Origin: Streptomyces caniferus
Lineage (GTDB): Bacteria; Actinomycetota; Actinomycetes; Streptomycetales; Streptomycetaceae
Direction: 5' to 3'
DNA: 64,000 nucleotides
Assembly: GCF_009811555.1 (NCBI RefSeq)
Contig: NZ_BLIN01000005.1
Span: 2,427,501-2,491,500, forward strand
Shown piece by piece: positions 25,379 through 34,179 of the stretch (position 1 is its first letter; each line of letters opens with the position of its first letter). Below the pieces are notes generated by a model. The model ran no database searches. It was given only the letters and a program-made list of their open reading frames with translations, and was not told the DNA's origin. Made by a program: the position numbers and the translations under genes.

Positions 25379-25777
25379 TTACTGCGTGCGGTTCTCACCG
25401 CGGTAGTACTCGAAGACCCAGCCGAAGAGGCCGACGAGGATCACCGGGAGGGAGAAGTACAGCAGCCACCAGCCGAAGACCACGCCCAGGAAGGCGAGCG
25501 CGCCACCGACGGCCAGGGACAGCGGCTGCCAGCTGTGCGGGCTGAAGAAGCCCAGCTCACCGGCGTCGTCCGAGACCTCGGCGTTCTCGTTGTCCTGTGC
25601 GCCCGCGTCGACCCGCCGGGCCGTGAAGGCCAGGTAGTAGCCGACCATGATGCACAGGCCGAAGGCGAGGAACAGTGCGGTGGTACCCGCCGGCTCCTTC
25701 GACCAGACGCCATAGACGATCGCCATGGCGAGGACGAAGACGGCGAGCCAGATGAACATCTTGCCCTGGATCTTCAC
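25379..25777 (-). CDS. ctaF: Cytochrome c oxidase subunit IV (actinobacterial type)
   Basis: I use the GTG at 25777, which overlaps the ctaD stop as GTGA, giving [20 protein letters not shown] and 132 residues. Four membrane helices in two pairs (about 7-24, 33-51, 88-104, 107-122) flank a short loop, and FSPHSWQPL is characteristic of this family. It is a structural subunit of the aa3 oxidase in the bc1-aa3 supercomplex and last gene of ctaCDF. Confidence 0.94.
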   Translation of the reverse strand: MKIQGKMFIWLAVFVLAMAIVYGVWSKEPAGTTALFLAFGLCIMVGYYLAFTARRVDAGAQDNENAEVSDDAGELGFFSPHSWQPLSLAVGGALAFLGVVFGWWLLYFSLPVILVGLFGWVFEYYRGENRTQ

Positions 25778-27510
25778 TTGCCCGCCTCCTTGCCGCCGGC
25801 GAGGGCCTTGTCGGCCTCGGAGGCGCGGCCGTTGTGCAGCGCGTCGAGGGCTGCGATCTCCGGGTGGTGCAGGTCGAACGCCGGGGATTCGGACCGGATG
25901 CGCGGCAGGGTGAGGAAGTTGTGCCGCGGCGGCGGGCAGGACGTCGCCCACTCCAGCGAGCGGCCGTAGCCCCAGGGGTCGTCGACCTCGACCTTCTCGC
26001 CGTACTTCGCCGTCTTCCAGACGTTGTACATGAAGGGCAGGATCGACAGGCCCAGCAGGAACGAGCTGATCGTCGAGATGGTGTTCAGCGTCGTGAAGCC
26101 GTCGGCCGCGAGGTAGTCCGCGTAACGCCGCGGCATGCCCTCGGCGCCCAGCCAGTGCTGGACGAGGAAGGTGCCGTGGAAGCCCACGAACAGCGTCCAG
26201 AAGGTGATCTTGCCGAGCCGCTCGTCCAGCATCTTGCCGGTGAACTTCGGCCACCAGAAGTGGAAGCCGGCGAACATCGCGAAGACGACCGTCCCGAAGA
26301 CCACGTAGTGGAAGTGCGCCACCACGAAGTACGAGTCCGAGACGTGGAAGTCCATCGGCGGCGAGGCCAGGATGACACCGGTCAGACCACCGAACGTGAA
26401 GGTGATCAGGAACCCGATCGTCCACAGCATCGGCGTCTCGAAGGACAGCGAGCCCTTCCACATCGTGCCGATCCAGTTGAAGAACTTCACACCGGTCGGC
26501 ACCGCGATCAGGAACGTCATGAACGAGAAGAACGGCAACAGCACGCCGCCCGTCACATACATGTGGTGCGCCCACACCGTCACCGACAGACCGGCAATCG
26601 AGATCGTCGCCGCGATCAGACCGATGTAACCGAACATCGGCTTCCGGGAGAACACCGGAATGACCTCGGAAATGATGCCGAAGAACGGCAGCGCGATGAT
26701 GTACACCTCTGGATGGCCGAAGAACCAGAAGAGATGCTGCCAGAGCAACGCCCCGCCATTTGCCGCATCGAAGACATGCGCCCCGAATTTACGGTCCGCC
26801 TCCAGGGCGAACAGCGCCGCGGCCAGCACCGGGAAGGCCAGCAGGACCAGCACACCGGTCAGCAGCACGTTCCAGGTGAAGATCGGCATCCGGAACATCG
26901 TCATGCCGGGCGCCCGCATGCAGATGATCGTCGTGATGAAGTTGACCGAACCGAGGATCGTGCCGAAGCCCGAGAAGGCCAGACCCATGATCCACATGTC
27001 CGCGCCGACGCCCGGCGAACGCACCGCGTCCGAGAGCGGCGAGTACGCGAACCAGCCGAAGTCGGCCGCACCCTGCGGGGTGAGGAAGCCGGCCACCGCG
27101 ATCAGCGAGCCGAAGAGGTACAGCCAGTAGGCGAACATGTTCAGCCGCGGGAACGCCACGTCGGGCGCGCCGATCTGCAGCGGCATGATCCAGTTCGCGA
27201 ATCCGGCGAACAGCGGCGTCGCGAACATCAGCAGCATGATCGTGCCGTGCATCGTGAACGCCTGGTTGAACTGCTCGTTCGACATGAGCTGCGTGCCGGG
27301 ACGGGCGAGCTCGGCGCGCATGAGCAGCGCCATCAGTCCGCCGACGCAGAAGAACGCGAACGACGTGACCAGGTACATCGTGCCGATGGTCTTGTGGTCG
27401 GTGGTCGTCAGCCACTTCACCGCAGCGATGCCGGGTTGCTTCTTGCGTACGGGCGGTGCTGCCGGAGCCGTATCGGCGGCGGCACCCTGAGGTTCGTTGA
27501 GGATGCTCAC
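25774..27510 (-). CDS. ctaD: Cytochrome c oxidase subunit I
   Basis: The GTG at 27510 overlaps the ctaC stop by four bases, giving [20 protein letters not shown] and 578 residues with twelve membrane helices. The copper-B/heme a3 signature [18 protein letters not shown] holds the His-Tyr cross-link pair, and [10 protein letters not shown] carries the other two CuB histidines. [15 protein letters not shown] near the end holds the heme a and a3 ligands. It reduces oxygen to water and pumps protons. An upstream in-frame extension of about 58 codons lies inside ctaC and is rejected. Confidence 0.97.
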   Translation of the reverse strand: MSILNEPQGAAADTAPAAPPVRKKQPGIAAVKWLTTTDHKTIGTMYLVTSFAFFCVGGLMALLMRAELARPGTQLMSNEQFNQAFTMHGTIMLLMFATPLFAGFANWIMPLQIGAPDVAFPRLNMFAYWLYLFGSLIAVAGFLTPQGAADFGWFAYSPLSDAVRSPGVGADMWIMGLAFSGFGTILGSVNFITTIICMRAPGMTMFRMPIFTWNVLLTGVLVLLAFPVLAAALFALEADRKFGAHVFDAANGGALLWQHLFWFFGHPEVYIIALPFFGIISEVIPVFSRKPMFGYIGLIAATISIAGLSVTVWAHHMYVTGGVLLPFFSFMTFLIAVPTGVKFFNWIGTMWKGSLSFETPMLWTIGFLITFTFGGLTGVILASPPMDFHVSDSYFVVAHFHYVVFGTVVFAMFAGFHFWWPKFTGKMLDERLGKITFWTLFVGFHGTFLVQHWLGAEGMPRRYADYLAADGFTTLNTISTISSFLLGLSILPFMYNVWKTAKYGEKVEVDDPWGYGRSLEWATSCPPPRHNFLTLPRIRSESPAFDLHHPEIAALDALHNGRASEADKALAGGKEAGK

Positions 27511-28469
27511 TGGTTCTTGGTCTCCGCATTCCTGGCGTGATCCGTCTGCTTGATGCCCGACGGCAGGTATCCGGTCTGGCCCTTCTTCGCCAGGTCCTTC
27601 AGGTGCTCCCGGTACCGCTCGGGGGAGACCACCTTGACGTTGAAGAGCATCCGGGAGTGGTCGACACCACAAAGCTCGGCGCACTTGCCCATGAAGGTGC
27701 CCTCCTTGTTGGGAGTCACCTCGAAGACGTTGGTGTGGCCCGGGATGACGTCCTGCTTCATCAGGAAGGGCACCACCCAGAAGGAGTGGATGACGTCACG
27801 AGAGGTCAGCACGAACTGGACCGTCTCACCCTTCGGCAGCCACAGGGTCGGACCCGGGTTGCCGGTCTGCGGGTTGCGCTCGCCCGGGACACCCGCGTCG
27901 TAGACGCCGTCGGCACCGGCCGGAGCGCCCTTCTTCCACTTGTCCGGGATCGCGGACAGTGCACTGGAGTTGATGTTCGAGGTCGACTTGTTGCCGTCCA
28001 CGTTCTCCAGATAGTTGAACGCCCAGCTCCACTGGAAGCCCACCACGTTGACGATGTGGTCCGGCTTCTTCGAAGTCTTGAGGATTGCGCTCTCATCGCG
28101 CGCGGTGAAGTAGAAGAGCACCGCGATGATGATGAACGGGACGATCGTGTACAACGCCTCGATCGGCATGTTGTACCGCGTCTGCGCGGGGACCTCCACC
28201 TTGGTCCTGGTGCGGCGGTGGAAGATCACGCTCCAGATGATCAGGCCCCAGACCAGCACGCCCGTTGCGAGGGCGGCGGCCCAGGAGCCCTGCCAAAGAG
28301 AGAGGATCCGCGGCGCCTCGTCGGTGACGGGCGTTGGCATGCCGAGGCGGGGGAAGTCCTTATATGTGCAACCAGTAGCGGTCGCCAGGACCAGGCCCGC
28401 AGCAAGCACCTGCGGCAGCTTCCGCCGCATCGGGCGCCGCGACGAGCGGTCGGAGCCGTTGGGACTCAC
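27507..28469 (-). CDS. ctaC: Cytochrome c oxidase subunit II (CuA subunit, lipoprotein)
   Basis: The GTG at 28469 has GGGAAGG about nine bases upstream, giving [20 protein letters not shown] and 320 residues. A signal peptide ends in ATGC, a lipobox. Two transmembrane helices follow (about 58-80 and 105-125), then a cupredoxin domain. The CuA ligands are visible in VIHSFW and [14 protein letters not shown]. It takes electrons from QcrC. It is the first gene of ctaCDF. Confidence 0.96.
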   Translation of the reverse strand: MSPNGSDRSSRRPMRRKLPQVLAAGLVLATATGCTYKDFPRLGMPTPVTDEAPRILSLWQGSWAAALATGVLVWGLIIWSVIFHRRTRTKVEVPAQTRYNMPIEALYTIVPFIIIAVLFYFTARDESAILKTSKKPDHIVNVVGFQWSWAFNYLENVDGNKSTSNINSSALSAIPDKWKKGAPAGADGVYDAGVPGERNPQTGNPGPTLWLPKGETVQFVLTSRDVIHSFWVVPFLMKQDVIPGHTNVFEVTPNKEGTFMGKCAELCGVDHSRMLFNVKVVSPERYREHLKDLAKKGQTGYLPSGIKQTDHARNAETKNQ

Positions 28470-28631
28470 GTAGCGCCTTCCCGAGAGTCTCGCCCGCGAG
28501 ACCGGCTGCGGCCGTCTCGCTGGTCGGTCGCCGGCCCTGTCACGGGCAGGGGTTTGGATGTTTATGCGGACCAAACCCTACTGGACGCTATTTGGGGTCG
28601 CGCGGGGAGGGTGCCCAACGCGCCGCGACGC

Positions 28632-28644
28632 ACCCCTAAGGGGT
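28632..28644. promoter_or_regulatory. Palindrome in the divergent ctaC / desulfurase-TusA region
   Basis: ACCCCTAAGGGGT is a perfect palindrome in the 383-base gap between ctaC and the divergent desulfurase-TusA gene. An AT-richer patch at 28555-28600 (GGATGTTTATGCGG and on) is the most likely promoter area of ctaC. I find no Rex-type TTGTGAA half-sites here. No gene lies in this gap; the C-rich tract at 28670-28800 encodes only low-complexity shadow frames. Confidence 0.3.
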
Positions 28645-28852
28645 GGCCGAGGGCTCCGGCAGACACCCGCCGAACCCCCGGATACCCCCCGAATACCCGC
28701 TTCCACCAGGCATCTGACGCCGTGCCCGGGACCGCTCCCCCGCCGCTGCCAGGGCACGCGCCCGCCGGCCGCCCGGTGCCCGCGAACCCCGTGCCGCCGC
28801 AGGCCGGGCCGGGGGCACCCGCGGCGCGGGCCGGAGTACTAACGTCTCGTAC

Positions 28853-30340
28853 GTGGCCTATTTCGACGCGGCGTCCGCCGCTCCCCTGCATCCCGTCGCC
28901 CGCGAGGCCCTGCTCGCCTCGCTCGACGAAGGCTGGGCCGACCCGGCCCGCCTCTACCGGGAGGGGCGGCGCGCCCGGCTGCTGCTGGACGCCGCGCGGG
29001 AGGCCGCGGCCGAGGCCGTGGGCTGCCGCCCGGACGAATTGGTTTTCACCCCTTCGGGGACGCAGGCGGTGCATTCGGGAGTCTCCGGCGCGCTGGCGGC
29101 CCGCAGGCGGGCCGGCCGGCGGCTGCTGCACTCCGCCGTGGAGCACTCCTCCGTCCTGCATGCCGCCGAGGTCCACGAGGCGGCCGGCGGCAGCCGTGTG
29201 GAGCTGGCCGTGGACCGTACGGGCCGGGTGGCGGCCGACGAGGTCGCCGCCGCGCTCGCTCCGGACACCGCGCTGGTCTGCCTGCAGTCCGCCAACCACG
29301 AGGTGGGAACCGAACAGCCGGTCGAAGAGGTGGCCGCGCTCTGCCGGGAGGCGGAGGTCCCCCTCCTGGTGGACGCCGCCCAGTCGCTGCCGTGGGGCCC
29401 GGTGCCGGGTGCCTGGTCGCTGCTGACGGCGAGCGCGCACAAGTGGGGCGGCCCGCCCGGCGTGGGGCTGCTCGCCGTCCGCAAGGGGACCCGGTTCGCG
29501 CCCCAGGGACCGCGGGACGAGCGGGAGTCGGGCCGCAGCGCGGGGTTCGAGAACATCCCCGCGGTGGTGGCCGCCGCGGCGTCCCTGCGCGCGCTGCGGG
29601 CGGACCCGGGCGCCGGGGAGGAAGCGGACCGGCTGCGGCGGCTGGTGGACCGGATCCGGGCGCGGGTGCCGGAGCTGGTCCCGGACGTGGAGGTGGCCGG
29701 CGATCCGGTGCGCCGCCTCCCCCATCTCGTCACCTTCTCCTGTCTCTATGTCGACGGAGAGGCGCTGCTGCACGAGCTCGACCGGGCGGGTTTCTCGGTG
29801 TCGTCCGGATCGTCGTGCACCTCCAGCACCCTGACGCCGAGCCATGTGCTGCGTGCGATGGGCGTGCTGTCCGAGGGGAATGTGCGGATCTCGCTGCCGT
29901 ACGGCACGGCCGAGGCGGAGGTGGACCGCTTCCTGGAGGTGCTGCCGCGGGTGGTGCGCTCGGTGCGGGAGCGGCTGGACGCCCCGGCGACGGGGGCCGG
30001 GAGTGCGGCGGGAGCCGGGGCCGTGCCGGCGTCGGCGCCCCCGAAGGCCGCGGCATCCGCCACCGAGGCGGCTGGAGCGACCGGGGCCGCCGCGTCCTCC
30101 GAAGCCGCCGCGCCCGGCGGTCCGGTCGTCGACGCGCTGGGCAAGCGCTGCCCGATCCCGGTCATCGAGCTGGCGAAGGTGATCCACGAGGTGCCGGTCG
30201 GCGGGACGGTGACGGTGCTCTCCGACGACGAGGCCGCCCGGCAGGACATCCCCGCCTGGTGCACCATGCGCGACCAGGAGTACGTGGGCGAGCGGGCGGC
30301 CGAGCGCGGCGCCGCGTACGTCGTGCGGCGCCGCGCCTGA
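28853..30340 (+). CDS. Cysteine desulfurase fused to a TusA sulfurtransferase domain
   Basis: A 495-residue fusion starting at GTG 28853. Residues 1-375 are an IscS/NifS-like PLP enzyme: Asp174 and Gln177 in VDAAQS, PLP Lys197 in SAHKWGG, and the persulfide Cys322 in SSGSSCTSSTL. After an Ala/Pro linker (about 376-423), residues 424-495 are a TusA domain with acceptor Cys433 in KRCPIPVIELAK. Sulfur taken from cysteine could pass directly from Cys322 to Cys433 within one chain. Similar fusions occur in other Streptomyces. The nearby erpA and respiratory genes suggest use in thiolation or Fe-S supply, but the acceptor is not shown. Confidence 0.93.
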   Translation: MAYFDAASAAPLHPVAREALLASLDEGWADPARLYREGRRARLLLDAAREAAAEAVGCRPDELVFTPSGTQAVHSGVSGALAARRRAGRRLLHSAVEHSSVLHAAEVHEAAGGSRVELAVDRTGRVAADEVAAALAPDTALVCLQSANHEVGTEQPVEEVAALCREAEVPLLVDAAQSLPWGPVPGAWSLLTASAHKWGGPPGVGLLAVRKGTRFAPQGPRDERESGRSAGFENIPAVVAAAASLRALRADPGAGEEADRLRRLVDRIRARVPELVPDVEVAGDPVRRLPHLVTFSCLYVDGEALLHELDRAGFSVSSGSSCTSSTLTPSHVLRAMGVLSEGNVRISLPYGTAEAEVDRFLEVLPRVVRSVRERLDAPATGAGSAAGAGAVPASAPPKAAASATEAAGATGAAASSEAAAPGGPVVDALGKRCPIPVIELAKVIHEVPVGGTVTVLSDDEAARQDIPAWCTMRDQEYVGERAAERGAAYVVRRRA

Positions 30341-30349
30341 CCGGGCGGT

Positions 30350-31324
30350 TCAGGCCAGGTGCTGCTGGACCTCGGCCGCGGCCTCGTGGCCGTAGGCCTT
30401 GGTGAAGCGGTCCATGAAGTGGCTGCGGTGCAGCTCGTACTCCTGGGTGCCGATGGTCTCGATGACCAGCGTCGCCAGCATGCAGCCGATCTGCGCGGCG
30501 CGCTCCAGGCCGACGCCCCAGGCCAGACCGGACAGGAAGCCGGCGCGGAAGGCGTCGCCGACGCCGGTCGGGTCGGCCTTGGCGTTCTCCTCCGGGACGC
30601 CGACCTCGATGGCCGGCTCGCCGACCCGCTCGATGCGGACGCCGCTGGCGCCGAGGGTGGTGACGCGGGTGCCGACCTTGGCGAGGATCTCCTCGTCGGT
30701 CCAGCCGGTCTTGGACTCGATCAGACCCTTCTCGTACTCGTTGGAGAAGAGGTAGGCCGCGTCCTCCAGGAGGGTGCGGATGGCGTCGCCGTCCATCCGG
30801 GCGATCTGCTGGGAGAAGTCGGCGCCGAAGGGGATGCCGCGGCTGCGGCACTCCTCGGTGTGCCGGATCATCGCCTCCGGGTCGTCCGCGCCGATCAGGA
30901 CGAGGTCGAGACCGCCGACCCGCTCGGCCACGTGCTGCAGCTCGATCAGCCGGGCCTCGCTCATCGCGCCGGTGTAGAAGGAGCCGATCTGGTTGTGGTC
31001 GGCGTCGGTGGTGCACACGAAGCGCGCGGTGTGCAGCACCTCGGAGATGCGTACGGAGCGGGTGTCGACGCCGTGGCGGTCGAGCCAGGCGCGGTACTCC
31101 TCGAAGTCGTTGCCGGCGGCACCGACCAGGATCGGCGCGGTGCCGAGCTGGCCCATGCCGAAGCAGATGTTGGCGGCGACACCGCCGCGCCGGACGTCGA
31201 GCTGGTCGACCAGGAACGAAAGGGAGACCGTATGCAGCTGGTCGGCGACCAACTGATCGGCGAAGCGGCCGGGGAAGGTCATCAGGTGGTCGGTGGCGAT
31301 GGAGCCGGTGACTGCGATACGCAC
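30350..31324 (-). CDS. PfkB-family carbohydrate/nucleoside kinase
   Basis: A 324-residue ribokinase-fold enzyme. RGGVAANICFGMGQLG near residue 46 is the first PfkB signature; the second, ADPTGVGDAFRAGFLSG near residue 248, carries the catalytic Asp and the anion hole. The overall sequence resembles the adenosine-kinase-like branch of actinobacteria. The substrate cannot be fixed. The gene converges with the desulfurase-TusA gene, with nine bases between stops. Confidence 0.9.
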   Translation of the reverse strand: MRIAVTGSIATDHLMTFPGRFADQLVADQLHTVSLSFLVDQLDVRRGGVAANICFGMGQLGTAPILVGAAGNDFEEYRAWLDRHGVDTRSVRISEVLHTARFVCTTDADHNQIGSFYTGAMSEARLIELQHVAERVGGLDLVLIGADDPEAMIRHTEECRSRGIPFGADFSQQIARMDGDAIRTLLEDAAYLFSNEYEKGLIESKTGWTDEEILAKVGTRVTTLGASGVRIERVGEPAIEVGVPEENAKADPTGVGDAFRAGFLSGLAWGVGLERAAQIGCMLATLVIETIGTQEYELHRSHFMDRFTKAYGHEAAAEVQQHLA

Positions 31325-31483
31325 GACGGGTCTGCTCCTGCGGAAGGCGTAGGGGCGGGCGGACGTGTAGCAACGCTACCCGCCGGGGTCGCGCGCCACT
31401 CGGTCATCCCGGACACTTGGAATGGCTGAAAATACCCAATAGTAGGTCTTTCTCGTCGCTATATGGCTGCGTACGGTGCCCCT

Positions 31484-31711
31484 ATGACCAAGCCTGTGAA
31501 AGCCGTCACACCGCGCGAGGGCTCCTCGCCCTTCGCGCAGGACCCCGAATCCCTCGACGAGCTGCGCGGCGACTGCGCGCGGATGGCCGGCCGCTGGAAG
31601 GCCGGGCGGCGCTCCGCGCCCGCGCCGGGGCACGCCGCCGATCTGCACGGCGTCCAGGTCCCCTCCCGTTCGGCCGCGCTCGTGGACGGAATGTCCGAGT
31701 ACGGCGACTGA
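31484..31711 (+). CDS. Small hypothetical protein
   Basis: A 75-residue open frame beginning MTKPVKAVTPREGSSPFAQD, or seven codons longer from the ATG at 31463. Residues 11-30 are acidic and the middle (ARMAGRWKAGRR) is basic; no membrane segment. Upstream, 31410-31460 is unusually AT-rich (TGGCTGAAAATACCC and TAGTAGG), as expected for a promoter. Third-position GC is high in this frame, supporting it as a real gene, but I do not recognise a family. Confidence 0.5.
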   Translation: MTKPVKAVTPREGSSPFAQDPESLDELRGDCARMAGRWKAGRRSAPAPGHAADLHGVQVPSRSAALVDGMSEYGD

Positions 31712-31815
31712 CCGGCCGCCCGGCCGGAACCGCATGCACCCCCGCTCCGTCCCATCGACGTCACCTCACGGAGGATGGCACGTCAGATGTTCAGCGGAGC
31801 CGAAGGAGCGATGCG

Positions 31816-33333
31816 GTGAACACCGAGGACACCACCGACACCTCGAACCCCAAGGAGCGCAGGCGGCGCACCCCCATGGTGGTCGCCTCGATGGCCGCGG
31901 CGGTACTTCTCGCCGGGGGCGGCGCGGCGTACTGGGTCTCGTCCGCGTCGAGCGACGCGGGCTCCGCGGCCAAAGGCGACCCGCCGCCGCTGGCGCTCGA
32001 CGGCTACACCGGCGGCGGCTCCATCGCGGCCGGTGAGCCCAATCCGCAGGGTGCGAAGTACCGCGCGGTGAAGAAGCTGCCCGGCGGCCCGGCGTCCGCG
32101 CCGGTGTACCGCCCCAAGGGCCAGATCGGCCCGGAGTCGGTCGAACGCCTGGCGAAGGCGCTGGATGTGGCCGGGAAGGTCCGCTCGGAGGGCACCTCCT
32201 GGAAGGTCGGCGGGCAGACGCGCGACGCCCGGAGCCCGGTCCTGCAGGTGAGCAAGTCCGGCTCGGGCGCCTGGACGTACTCGCAGTACGGCACGCCGGG
32301 CGGCACGAACTGTGCGCTGCCCGCCTCCCCCAAGGGCGACAAGGGCCAGGACCAGGCCGACGGCGCGGCGCCGTCGGGCCGGCCCGGCTGCCCCTCGTAC
32401 CGCGGCGGCGGGGACATCACGACCGAGGACGACAGCAGCGGCAAGGGCGCGGTGTCGCCGGAGAAGGCCAAGCAGGCGGTGCGGCCGGTGCTGAAGGCGC
32501 TGGGCCAGGAGAGCGCCCGGCTCGACGCCGGCGGGCTCTCCGGCGCGGTGCGGATCGTCAGCGCGAATCCGGTGCTCGGCGGGCTGCCGACGTACGGCTG
32601 GCAGAGCGATCTGCAGGTCGGCTCGGACGGCCAGGTGGTCGGGGGCAGCGGCCAGTTGGCGAACCCCGTCAAGGGCGCGGACTACCCCGTACTGGGCGCG
32701 GACAAGACGCTGGACCGGCTGAATTCGGGCGAGGGCCGCAAGCCGGCCGACTGCCCCTCGACGCCCCCTGACAAGGGCGGCAAGGGGGGCAAGGGCGACG
32801 GGATAGCGCCGTGCGAGCCGGCGCCGACGAAGGCGCAGCAGCCGACCGACGTGACCGGTGCGGTCTTCGGGCTCTCGGTGCAGTACGTGGACGGCGGCCA
32901 GGCACTGGTGCCGTCGTGGCTGTACACGGTGCGCCAGCCGGGCGCCGGCAGCGGCCCGGACGCCACCTCGACCGTCGCGCACCCGGCGGTGAACCCGAAG
33001 TACCTGGCCCACCGGGACGGCGACGGCGGGTCGCAGAGCTCGCAGAAGCCGTCCGGGAAGCCCGGGGCGATGGCCCTGGAGTCGTACGACGTGGGCGACG
33101 GCGGCAAGAAGCTGACGGTCCACTTCTGGGGCGGGGTGTGCAGCGTCTACTCGGTGAGCGCCGAGGAGTCCGGCAGCACCGTGAAGACCAAGGTCGTCGG
33201 CAAGGACAAGAAGCCGGGCCAGGTCTGCGTGAAGATCGCCAAGGAGTTCACCAAGACCGTGACGCTGCAGAAGCCGCTGGACGGCCGGAAGGTGATCGAT
33301 GTGTCGACCGGTGAGTCCGTGCCCAAGCGGTGA
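31816..33333 (+). CDS. Large membrane-anchored extracytoplasmic protein
   Basis: A 505-residue protein starting at GTG 31816 with GGAG upstream (VNTEDTTDTSNPKERRRRTP). A basic N-terminus and one membrane helix (about residues 20-42) leave about 460 residues outside the cell. Several cysteines (in TNCALP, RPGCPSY, ADCPS, IAPCEP, GGVCSVYSV, GQVCVKIA) could form disulfides. A Gly/Lys-rich linker separates two halves. The pattern of short membrane anchor plus external domain recalls actinobacterial large secreted proteins of unknown function. It is followed by a palindromic hairpin at 33350-33378. Confidence 0.75.
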   Translation: MNTEDTTDTSNPKERRRRTPMVVASMAAAVLLAGGGAAYWVSSASSDAGSAAKGDPPPLALDGYTGGGSIAAGEPNPQGAKYRAVKKLPGGPASAPVYRPKGQIGPESVERLAKALDVAGKVRSEGTSWKVGGQTRDARSPVLQVSKSGSGAWTYSQYGTPGGTNCALPASPKGDKGQDQADGAAPSGRPGCPSYRGGGDITTEDDSSGKGAVSPEKAKQAVRPVLKALGQESARLDAGGLSGAVRIVSANPVLGGLPTYGWQSDLQVGSDGQVVGGSGQLANPVKGADYPVLGADKTLDRLNSGEGRKPADCPSTPPDKGGKGGKGDGIAPCEPAPTKAQQPTDVTGAVFGLSVQYVDGGQALVPSWLYTVRQPGAGSGPDATSTVAHPAVNPKYLAHRDGDGGSQSSQKPSGKPGAMALESYDVGDGGKKLTVHFWGGVCSVYSVSAEESGSTVKTKVVGKDKKPGQVCVKIAKEFTKTVTLQKPLDGRKVIDVSTGESVPKR

Positions 33334-33349
33334 ACGGACGCCGCGATGC

Positions 33350-33437
33350 CCCGCCGCGACGGTGACCGTCGCGGCGGGCCGCACGGAGACGGGAAAACGG
33401 AAGGCGGCGCTCCCCCACTCGGGGGGGGCGCCGCCTT
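33350..33437. terminator. Two hairpins between convergent membrane-protein and erpA genes
   Basis: The first hairpin has perfect 14-base arms at 33350-33363 and 33365-33378. The second has AAGGCGGCGC (33401-33410) pairing with GCGCCGCCTT (33428-33437), extended inside by C/G tracts; on the minus strand it serves erpA, whose stop lies about 20 bases away. Confidence 0.7.
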
Positions 33438-33458
33438 TCGTACGTACTGCCCGTGCCC

Positions 33459-33812
33459 CTAGCTGAAGGAGTCGCCGCAGGCGCAGGAGCCGGTGGCGTT
33501 CGGGTTGTCGATCGTGAAGCCCTGCTTCTCGATGGTGTCGACGAAGTCGATGGAGGCACCGCCCAGGTAGGGGGCGCTCATCCGGTCGGTGACGACCTTG
33601 ACACCGTCGAAGTCCTTGACGACATCGCCGTCGAGCGAACGCTCGTCGAAGAAGAGCTGGTAGCGCAGCCCGGAGCAGCCGCCGGGCTGAACGGCCACCC
33701 GCAGCGCGAGGTCCTCCCGGCCTTCCTGCTCCAGCAGGCTCTTGACCTTCGACGCGGCCGCGTCGGACAGGATGATGCCGTCGCTGACGGTGGTCTCGTC
33801 CTGAACGCTCAT
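33459..33812 (-). CDS. erpA: A-type Fe-S cluster carrier, ErpA/HesB family
   Basis: A 117-residue A-type carrier. The three conserved cysteines are C46 in GGCSGLRY and C110/C112 in the C-terminal GSCACGDSF. It receives [2Fe-2S]/[4Fe-4S] clusters and inserts them in target enzymes. The divergent neighbour is nadA, encoding a [4Fe-4S] enzyme, a plausible client, and cytochrome-related Rieske genes lie nearby. Confidence 0.95.
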   Translation of the reverse strand: MSVQDETTVSDGIILSDAAASKVKSLLEQEGREDLALRVAVQPGGCSGLRYQLFFDERSLDGDVVKDFDGVKVVTDRMSAPYLGGASIDFVDTIEKQGFTIDNPNATGSCACGDSFS

Positions 33813-34074
33813 CTACATCTCTCCCGGGTTGTACGGACCGCTTGTCATCGGATGCAACCAGCTGCAACCGGAGACATCCCGGATTAATTCCGGCTGGGCG
33901 CAAATTGCCGAGAAGCGCTCCGGACGCCGTCCGGATCCAGCCTCTCGCCTTGTTCTCTCCTCATGCTCGCACACCGGCCGCCGGGAACACGTGGCCGACC
34001 GCACACGGCGGGGGTGCCGCGGGTGCTGATGCGTCACATCGACACAATGGCCATCGTCAAAGTGACGTGAAGCA

Positions 34075-34107
34075 GCTATGATAGATAGCGTCAAATAGAC
34101 GAAAAGG
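34075..34107 (+). promoter_or_regulatory. nadA: AT-rich promoter/operator region of nadA
   Basis: Within the 367-base gap between erpA and nadA, this stretch is strikingly AT-rich for the genome. GCTATGATAGATAGC (34075-34089) is an inverted repeat containing a good -10 box TATGAT (34077-34082), and CGTCAAATAGACG (34089-34101) is a second near-palindrome. No convincing -35 box is at standard spacing (TCGTCA at best), which suggests activator or repressor control. I see no NAD riboswitch and no other gene in the gap. Confidence 0.45.
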
Positions 34108-34179
34108 TTCCCGGTGCCCGCGCCGGCTCCACTGATGCGGCTGCGCCGCGCTCATCGAAGAAAAGAGAGGGTGCGTGTT

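Noticed and set aside
28470..28852. Rex-type redox operator before ctaC
   Set aside because: No TTGTGAA...TTCACAA pair is present; only the unrelated palindrome ACCCCTAAGGGGT was found.
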